Source: a virus. Taken from it: DNA of 41,811 nucleotides. Below the pieces are notes generated by a model. It searched no databases, was not told the DNA's origin, and was given only the letters and a program-made list of their open reading frames with translations. A program made the translations under genes and the position numbers. This document shows, in pieces, positions 36,165 through 41,811 of the stretch (position 1 is its first letter; every line of letters starts with the position of its first letter). The DNA lies in the IMG/VR virus record IMGVR_UViG_3300024333_000349, positions 1 through 41,811 of that record; one strand, 5' to 3'.

Positions 36165-38958
36165 CCTGATTATAGATGTGGTGCTCGGCCCCGGCTACGA
36201 AACCGCCAGAAAAAATCTGGCCGATCTATTGCAAGGTAAGGTTACTGAGGCCGCTGGTGCCGGCGCTGGCGTTGCCGGGGCCGCACCGCCCTCAACCATA
36301 GCCCTTCAAGGAACTGCGATACAAAGGGCCAGCCAAGCGGCTGGTGTGCCAACTGCGGTAGAGATACAAGACGCAGTAAGGTCTTCTACTGCTGCGAGCC
36401 GGGCCGGTCATGAGCAAATGCAGCGACAGGCGGCTGATGCTGCCTCCCAAGCAAGGTTGCAACAAGAACAAGCAAGAGAAGACGAAAGGGCGTTTCTTGC
36501 GGGTCGTGCCCGTGACGATGAAGTAACCCGTAGTCAGGCCATTTTAGAGAACGAGATTTACAATAAAAGATTAAGCCGTGAAAGAGGCCGATGGGAAATT
36601 GATGCCGCCGCCGATGCTGGTTCAAAACTGGCGGCAGTAAGACAGAAAATATCACGAGACGATCTTCGGAGTTCGCTGGCTGACGCAAGGGAGGCCAACA
36701 AGCAGCTTACGCGAGTCTATGATGAACGACCGGTAAAATCGGCGAGGGAATCGGCGGCTGTGTTCCTTGAAAAGGAAGCGGAAGAATTACAGAAATCGAA
36801 CATAAAGTTCCGAGACGCCCTTGATTCCAATAGGCGGCTTTCCGAACAATTTTATGACCGGCGGGCGAAATCAGCCAAGGATTCAGCAAGGGTATTTATT
36901 GAGGCCGAAGAACAAATCACTAACGCAATCAGCCGTCCGTCCGCCGCCGGCCCTTCTGGAACACGACAACAAGGTTTGATTGGCCGCGCCACTGCGGTTG
37001 GTGCATTTCGACAATTTATTACCGCAGCAATGCCGGACCTTAACTTGGGGGGCACTCTTGGGGTTGCCGCACTTGGTGCCGCCACCGGAAACTTGACCGC
37101 CCTAGCGCCAATAATTCCACTCATAGCAGGGGCAGAACTTGCGGCGACGGGGTTTGAGGCGGCGCGGAGGCGGCGTGAAGCAGAAGTTGAATTTTTGACG
37201 CAATCAGCGCGCGCTGGTAGAATGCCAATGGGCGCTTATGCCGCTGCCAATGTGCCAATGGGAACCAGACTTGAGAGCTACCGCCGCGAGCCGGGGATCG
37301 AGGGCCTTGGAAGTCTTATTACGGATATTTTCACCGGCGGCTGGATTGGCCACTCAAGATTTGCTGCCCAGAGCCTTCGCGCCGGAGGCAATCTATCAAC
37401 CCTCGGAATTGATGACCGGTCAATTCAGAACATAACCGGCTTGCTCCGGCAGGCTGCGCCGACAATGGGGGGCGATTATGGGGCGCTGGCCGCTGGCGTC
37501 GCTGAACAAGCTGGCCAGCTTCCAACTGGTTTTCGGAGGCGGGCAGCGGAATTGCTCGCAGAACGTATCCGTGCCATTTCATTAAAAATGCCATCCAGTT
37601 CGGAAACCTTTCTTCGGGAGGAGGTCAATGTTGAGACGAAAGCGACGCGCTTCCTCATTGAACAAGGTGAACGATGGGCGGATTTGGCGAACAAACAGGG
37701 CAAAGCATTATCAGTGATGCAGATCAATCAAGCCGCTGATTCCGCTCAACGCAAGGTCTATGATGCCGCTGAAATTCAATCTGGGGAAGCCAAGCTGCGA
37801 TTATTGCAGGCTCCGCAGGAAGTCCGGCGACAAAATCTGGCCATTAGCAAGCGGGTTGCCGATGCGGAATTGGCTCAAGTGGATTTGAGTATCCGGCAGT
37901 ACAAAGAAAAAGCGGACACAATGCAGGATGTGGCCGATCTTTCCAAGGCGCAGTTTGAAGCGGAATATGCCACGATACTCAATCTGGCGCTGGAGGAAGG
38001 GCAGCCGCGAGCAATGGCAGAACTCAATGCCCTGAAAGAAACCGCTCAATTTCGGCAGAAGATGGCTGATGATCAGCGTGCCGCAGATGCGGTAAGGACT
38101 CAACAGCGAGCAGCAGAGGGCAACAGACCCGGCCAGAGAGCGGCGATAGAAATGGAGCGCCAAGCAAGAGACGAAATCATAGAATCAAATCGTGTCTTGC
38201 AAGAACGCGAGAATCTCCTCCAAAAATTGAGTGCGGCCGGCGGAGCGGCCAGAGCGTTGACTGGTGCCGCGTTCGGAAAGGGGATAACGGCGGAATTCGC
38301 CGATATTGCCATCAGCCGGAAAGAGTTGGAGGCAAGGATCGCCTTTGTCCGTTCATTTAACGAGCCGGCGGCGGAGATTCTGTCTTTTCAAAGGGCCGGA
38401 TTGCGCGCGCGCGTAACTGAGGCCATGATCGGACTCGGCGCACAAGTGCGGGCGGGCGAAACGCCGCTGAGTACCGAGGCCGAGCGGCTTCGCCAGCGGG
38501 AACGGGATGAGCGACGCGCCGAGCGCTATCGTATGTGGGTTTCTGAGAATCTGGAACGCGGCGGATATAACGATCCGAATATCCAGCGGGCCGCCGAAGC
38601 GTTGGCTGGTGGGAGATGGCCCGCCGACAGAGAAGGACTGCGGCCATCATCGCGGGGATTACCGGGGCTGCCAACTATCGGTAGGCTTCCAACCGTAGGG
38701 GATTTGCCCAGAATGGGGCCGGGCCCGATATATCCACGCGGGTACGATCCGCGCTTTAATGCCCCAAAGCCAGACGTAGTATCCGGCGGACAGCCTAGCG
38801 GCGGGAAGGGCGAACCGGAACAAAAATTGAAATTGGAAGATGAGAGCCTGATTTCCGCCCTGAACAATCTGGCATCCGTTGTAGCTAGTGCCGCCAGTGG
38901 TGGCACAAACGTATCATCACCAAGCGGAAATGCGACAACTTCATTGAGCTACTATTAA
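36157..38958 (+). CDS. Tail tape measure protein
   Basis: A 933-residue, mostly helical protein with coiled coils (RARDDEVTRSQAILENEIYN, REANKQLTRVYDERPVKSAR), a hydrophobic central segment (~305-335, GTLGVAALGAATGNLTALAP) and Ala/Glu/Arg-rich repeats. A repeated KSARESAAVFLEKEAEEL / KSAKDSARVFIEAEEQI motif lies at ~190-255. It sets tail length: at about 1.5 angstrom per residue, roughly 140 nm. The C-terminus is Gly/Pro-rich. It is directly downstream of the chaperone pair. Confidence 0.88.
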   Translation: MPNLIIDVVLGPGYETARKNLADLLQGKVTEAAGAGAGVAGAAPPSTIALQGTAIQRASQAAGVPTAVEIQDAVRSSTAASRAGHEQMQRQAADAASQARLQQEQAREDERAFLAGRARDDEVTRSQAILENEIYNKRLSRERGRWEIDAAADAGSKLAAVRQKISRDDLRSSLADAREANKQLTRVYDERPVKSARESAAVFLEKEAEELQKSNIKFRDALDSNRRLSEQFYDRRAKSAKDSARVFIEAEEQITNAISRPSAAGPSGTRQQGLIGRATAVGAFRQFITAAMPDLNLGGTLGVAALGAATGNLTALAPIIPLIAGAELAATGFEAARRRREAEVEFLTQSARAGRMPMGAYAAANVPMGTRLESYRREPGIEGLGSLITDIFTGGWIGHSRFAAQSLRAGGNLSTLGIDDRSIQNITGLLRQAAPTMGGDYGALAAGVAEQAGQLPTGFRRRAAELLAERIRAISLKMPSSSETFLREEVNVETKATRFLIEQGERWADLANKQGKALSVMQINQAADSAQRKVYDAAEIQSGEAKLRLLQAPQEVRRQNLAISKRVADAELAQVDLSIRQYKEKADTMQDVADLSKAQFEAEYATILNLALEEGQPRAMAELNALKETAQFRQKMADDQRAADAVRTQQRAAEGNRPGQRAAIEMERQARDEIIESNRVLQERENLLQKLSAAGGAARALTGAAFGKGITAEFADIAISRKELEARIAFVRSFNEPAAEILSFQRAGLRARVTEAMIGLGAQVRAGETPLSTEAERLRQRERDERRAERYRMWVSENLERGGYNDPNIQRAAEALAGGRWPADREGLRPSSRGLPGLPTIGRLPTVGDLPRMGPGPIYPRGYDPRFNAPKPDVVSGGQPSGGKGEPEQKLKLEDESLISALNNLASVVASAASGGTNVSSPSGNATTSLSYY

Positions 38959-38959
38959 C

Positions 38960-39583
38960 ATGCCAAATCCAGCATCAGACATCAGCGGCGTCAAGACTTG
39001 GAACTACGAAGTCGAAACGCCGGAACCGCGCATCCTGCGGTGGGAACTAGCCGGGTTTGACGGCTACATCGAGAACCCGCTGAACGTCCGGCCCGTGGTC
39101 ATCACCGAAACCGGCTGGACAAGCACAGCCATTGCCACGTTGCAGGCGTTGTTCAAGGATCGGGGCAAGTCCAATCTTACCACCACACTGAACACCAAGG
39201 GCAAGGGCATCTACACCAATGTCTATCTGTGGGACGCGAGGCTCACTGGCCGGAGCCGCGGCGACGGTACAAAGGCGATGGAGGTGGAATACCGGCGTAT
39301 CTGGCAACAGATTATCTGTGGCGCAGACATAGAGAACCCGCCGAGCGCCGATGTCTATGGCAGTTTCAGCATCACCGATTTCAATACCAGCGTGGTGATT
39401 CCAGTCATCGGCCTGACGGCCACCGGGCAGGTCTATATCACTCTCATTGCGCCGACCGGGAATCCGGGCGACACGATTTTCACCGAAACTTATACAGACA
39501 ACCAAGTGACCGTCTCCGTTGACAGTCCGCCCGGATTCGGGCAGGCGTTCAACGGCCTCTGGTATTTGGGGAGGCTGACCTAA
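38960..39583 (+). CDS. Distal tail-type protein with repeated module (copy 2)
   Basis: A 207-residue protein starting one base after the tape measure. The N-terminal ~120 residues (TWNYEVETPEPRILRWELAG, ENPLNVRPVVITETGWTSTA, GKGIYTNVYLWDARL) are beta-rich and resemble a distal-tail or tail-tip assembly protein. Residues 133-207 are the second copy of the ~75-residue module (GSFSITDFNTSVVIPVIGLT, PTGNPGDTIF). The module is likely surface-exposed. Confidence 0.65.
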   Translation: MPNPASDISGVKTWNYEVETPEPRILRWELAGFDGYIENPLNVRPVVITETGWTSTAIATLQALFKDRGKSNLTTTLNTKGKGIYTNVYLWDARLTGRSRGDGTKAMEVEYRRIWQQIICGADIENPPSADVYGSFSITDFNTSVVIPVIGLTATGQVYITLIAPTGNPGDTIFTETYTDNQVTVSVDSPPGFGQAFNGLWYLGRLT

Positions 39584-39584
39584 T

Positions 39585-39815
39585 ATGGGCGGAGATTTCT
39601 CAATCAGCGGTTCAAACACTTCCACGGTGATCGCCATTGTCGGCATGACTGCGACCGGCCAGATTGCCATCAGTCTCCTGCCGCCCACGGGCACGCCGGG
39701 TGATACGATTTTCCGCCAGACAGCCGGCAGCGGCAGCGTCACCGTCAGCGTGGACACCGCGCCGGGCACCGGCAATGCGTTCAACGGACGGTACACAGTC
39801 CTACGGTATAGCTGA
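39585..39815 (+). CDS. Stand-alone copy of the repeated virion module (copy 3)
   Basis: A 76-residue protein consisting of just the module: GGDFSISGSNTSTVIAIVGM, TATGQIAISLLPPTGTPGDT and FNGRYTVLRYS. It aligns along its full length to the ends of the genes at 33545 and 38960, with conserved FSI, NTS, TGQ, PTG-PGD and AFN. It lies between two tail proteins, overlapping the next by one base. It is probably an added decoration or receptor-contact protein. Confidence 0.7.
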   Translation: MGGDFSISGSNTSTVIAIVGMTATGQIAISLLPPTGTPGDTIFRQTAGSGSVTVSVDTAPGTGNAFNGRYTVLRYS

Positions 39816-41695
39816 TGGGCGCGACACAGACGCGGACAATCGTTGAAGTGATTCTTGGCGGCATCAGCCAACAAGGGTATTTGCGGGACTTGTGCAAGGT
39901 CGCCGGCCAGCCCGGTTTCGCCGTGGTACAACTTATCCGGCAATCGGCCTACAAGTTCGACAAGACGACCATTCAGAAGAAACTTGCCCAAGTCAAACTC
40001 AACGGTGTGCCGTACATTGTCGGTTATCCGCTTCTCTCGGATTGCGTGGCTGAGGACGATACGGTTTCGATCAAGATCGTGGACAAACGCTGGCTGGTGA
40101 ACAAGGACTGGGTTGGCCGCCGCCATCTGCCGCCGAACGGGATTCGCTGGCTCGGTTCAGACATCATCTTCAATCTGGACGGGAAACGGAACAAGGACAA
40201 GGATGCGCTGCAATTCGTGTACGAGCGCGGGAACGTAACCGACCCGGAGAACTGCGCCGTTATAGAGGCGACCTATTGGACGTATGCCGATATTTGGAAC
40301 TGGGTCTGGCGCGAGTATGTGGATGATGTAGCCGCCCCGACCCTGCCCGTAACAGGTGGGCTGAACCGGTCGGCAGGCGAAATAGATTTGACCGGTATGC
40401 CGGTAGGCGTGGCGCTGGATTATATCCTCTCGTTCACTGAATGTGCTTGGACGATTGACGCCAATGGCAATGCCGTTGTGTTCAATGTCCATTCGCCGCG
40501 CACCACAAGAACGCTCAAGTTCAATGACCCGGCTGAGAAACTGCCCGTGACCAGCTATTCGACTGATTACCCGGTCAAATTCCGGGTCATTACGAATCAG
40601 GAGGATGTGGCAACAAACATTGAGATCGTCGGCGGCAAGACCATCCGGGAAATCATGGCCACAGAAGATGATTTCTATGATGAGGCGTTGGAACTTAACG
40701 TCGAGCCGGTGGCGAGTTATCCACCGATAGACGTTGTTCCTCCCGGCGGTGGGGCTATTGTCCGCGAATTCCGCAATTACGCCAAGAATATGTATTACCG
40801 GCACGGATTCAAGCGCGACCGGTACGAAACGCACGGGGCTGGCAGGAATATCCGGCGGAAAGACAACGCCAAGCCCATTCTCGGCGAACTGATGATTGGC
40901 CGGAACCGGGACGGCGGCTATGTCAACGCCGAAAGCGAGTGCAACTTTCTTGGCAGCAGCCCGACATGGTTGCTGGGCCAACAATATCACGCCGGCGGCG
41001 ACATAGATACCATCCGGGGTGAGATTGACATCTCGTATTACGATACGATCTATGCGCCGGATGCACCGAAACGATTCACGCACGCCATCGAGACCGAGGA
41101 ACGCGAGTTTGTAACGTCATCGGCTACGCACCCAACGCTGCCAAAAGCGGTTCATCGCGCCGTGCTGCGCGGTGAGTTTGTCCACAAGACGCGGGAGGCC
41201 GTAAAGATACCGGTGCCAGTACAGATTGTCCGCATCTGCACTTCCGGCGGCTGCACTTATTCTGTCACTGAAGCGATAGACCTGACAGACCTATTGGCCG
41301 CTGGCGCAACGCGGGATTATCCCGACCCGGCTGGCGGGCCGTTCAGTGGCACGCCGGACATGGAAACCTTCACAGTAACATTGCCGGCTGGCGTCATTGA
41401 AGATGCCATTGGCCCGCTGAACGAAGTCAAGAGCTTCGTGGACGGCATCAACCGGGTTGACGCCGTTCAGATTGAAGGCGCGTTTCCCTGCCTGACCAGC
41501 CTCGACGTAGGCGATTTGATTGTGACAAGCCCGGCCAACGCCTACGGCAGCACCGGGCTGGAAGTCGTAATTGGCCTGCGGTTCAGCGAACGAACACAAT
41601 CGCTGGAATTCATTGCCACCAACTATGTCAGCGTCAATGCCATCGGCGCGGCACAGGCATTTGTCAACCGCGTGGCCTACAGGACGCCGCTATGA
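39815..41695 (+). CDS. Baseplate hub / tail-associated protein
   Basis: A 626-residue protein. The N-terminal part (VEVILGGISQQGYLRDLCKV, VKLNGVPYIVGYPLLSDCVA, EDDTVSIKIVDKRW) fits a phage tail-hub/Tal-like fold; later regions are mixed, with RICTSGGCTYSVTEAIDL and a beta-rich end (VNAIGAAQAFVNRVAY). It lies just after the distal-tail genes and would form the tail tip contacting the host. No lytic or receptor-binding domain is clear. Confidence 0.65.
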   Translation: MGATQTRTIVEVILGGISQQGYLRDLCKVAGQPGFAVVQLIRQSAYKFDKTTIQKKLAQVKLNGVPYIVGYPLLSDCVAEDDTVSIKIVDKRWLVNKDWVGRRHLPPNGIRWLGSDIIFNLDGKRNKDKDALQFVYERGNVTDPENCAVIEATYWTYADIWNWVWREYVDDVAAPTLPVTGGLNRSAGEIDLTGMPVGVALDYILSFTECAWTIDANGNAVVFNVHSPRTTRTLKFNDPAEKLPVTSYSTDYPVKFRVITNQEDVATNIEIVGGKTIREIMATEDDFYDEALELNVEPVASYPPIDVVPPGGGAIVREFRNYAKNMYYRHGFKRDRYETHGAGRNIRRKDNAKPILGELMIGRNRDGGYVNAESECNFLGSSPTWLLGQQYHAGGDIDTIRGEIDISYYDTIYAPDAPKRFTHAIETEEREFVTSSATHPTLPKAVHRAVLRGEFVHKTREAVKIPVPVQIVRICTSGGCTYSVTEAIDLTDLLAAGATRDYPDPAGGPFSGTPDMETFTVTLPAGVIEDAIGPLNEVKSFVDGINRVDAVQIEGAFPCLTSLDVGDLIVTSPANAYGSTGLEVVIGLRFSERTQSLEFIATNYVSVNAIGAAQAFVNRVAYRTPL

Positions 41696-41811
41696 CCCCG
41701 ACCTATTATTCCAGCCTGCCGGTCTTGCGACTTTACAAGAGGGACATGGCGCGGCTGCGAGACCTGAAAATCACCGGCAGGCCAAGAGTAATTCACTGGG
41801 ATGGCGACAAG
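41692..41811 (+). CDS. Partial tail gene running off the window
   Basis: ATG 41692 overlaps the baseplate hub stop as ATGA and the frame stays open for 40 codons to the end of the window (MTPTYYSSLPVLRLYKRDMA onward, with a basic Arg/Lys-rich stretch). Too little is present to name it; a minor tail or fibre-related protein is expected from the order. Confidence 0.55.
   Translation, partial: MTPTYYSSLPVLRLYKRDMARLRDLKITGRPRVIHWDGDK

Noticed and set aside
39047-41083. Two long minus-strand frames (359 and 308 residues)
   Set aside because: Both mirror strongly coding tail genes on the plus strand and show no recognisable features.
1-41811. tRNA, rRNA, CRISPR arrays and insertion sequences
   Set aside because: By eye I found no cloverleaf with a tRNA-like acceptor and TTC arm, no regularly spaced repeat array and no transposase; a dedicated RNA/CRISPR scan would be needed to exclude weak cases.

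Overview
The window is part of a tailed-phage (Caudoviricetes) genome or provirus, with no clear bacterial chromosomal genes. Terminase, portal, a protease/capsid fusion, neck proteins, a tail-chaperone pair, a 933-residue tape measure and baseplate proteins point to a siphovirus. The host is probably Gram-negative: there is a lipobox-plus-C-terminal-membrane protein of u-spanin type and a secreted beta-barrel-like protein ending in Phe. I cannot assign a genus. Shine-Dalgarno (SD) sites and ATGA start/stop overlaps are common. The window ends inside a tail gene.

Layout. 1-3149 (+): small HTH and membrane proteins, a DNA methyltransferase and a lysis/envelope set (holin-like, u-spanin-like, outer-membrane-like); no endolysin is visible. 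3009-11957 (-): a long early operon read away from about 12.0 kb, with a replisome-organiser-like protein, VRR-NUC nuclease, DEDDy exonuclease, SSB-like protein, tyrosine recombinase, clamp-loader-like AAA+ ATPase and many small Cys-rich or unknown proteins. 11958-12205: divergent control region with palindromes. 12206-14187: a small HTH/terminase-small-like gene, then a poorly resolved, hairpin-rich stretch with two probable minus-strand genes. 14188-19505 (+): a modification island with a PP-loop (PAPS-reductase-like) enzyme, three DNA methyltransferases (one fused to a partition-like N-terminal region), zinc-ribbon proteins and a PD-(D/E)XK-like protein. 19535-22666 (+): large terminase and portal.

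22663-30985 (-): an oppositely oriented block between portal and capsid. It starts with a small HTH gene and a Mu gpF-like minor head protein, then eight overlapping sugar/methyl-transfer genes (FkbM, nucleotidyltransferase, CgeB-like GT, methyltransferase, two-domain GT, epimerase, GT-B and GT-A enzymes). 31069-41811 (+): fused protease-scaffold-capsid, neck, tail tube, chaperone pair, tape measure and distal tail genes.

Most notable: one ~75-residue module occurs three times in the virion genes (ends of two unrelated proteins and once alone); the capsid gene is in frame with its protease and carries a strong internal ribosome-binding site; the capsid promoter is overlapped by a perfect palindrome beside a divergent HTH gene; the partition-like/methyltransferase gene has a promoter, operator-like palindrome and folded leader; and the whole glycosylation block lies inverted within the head genes.
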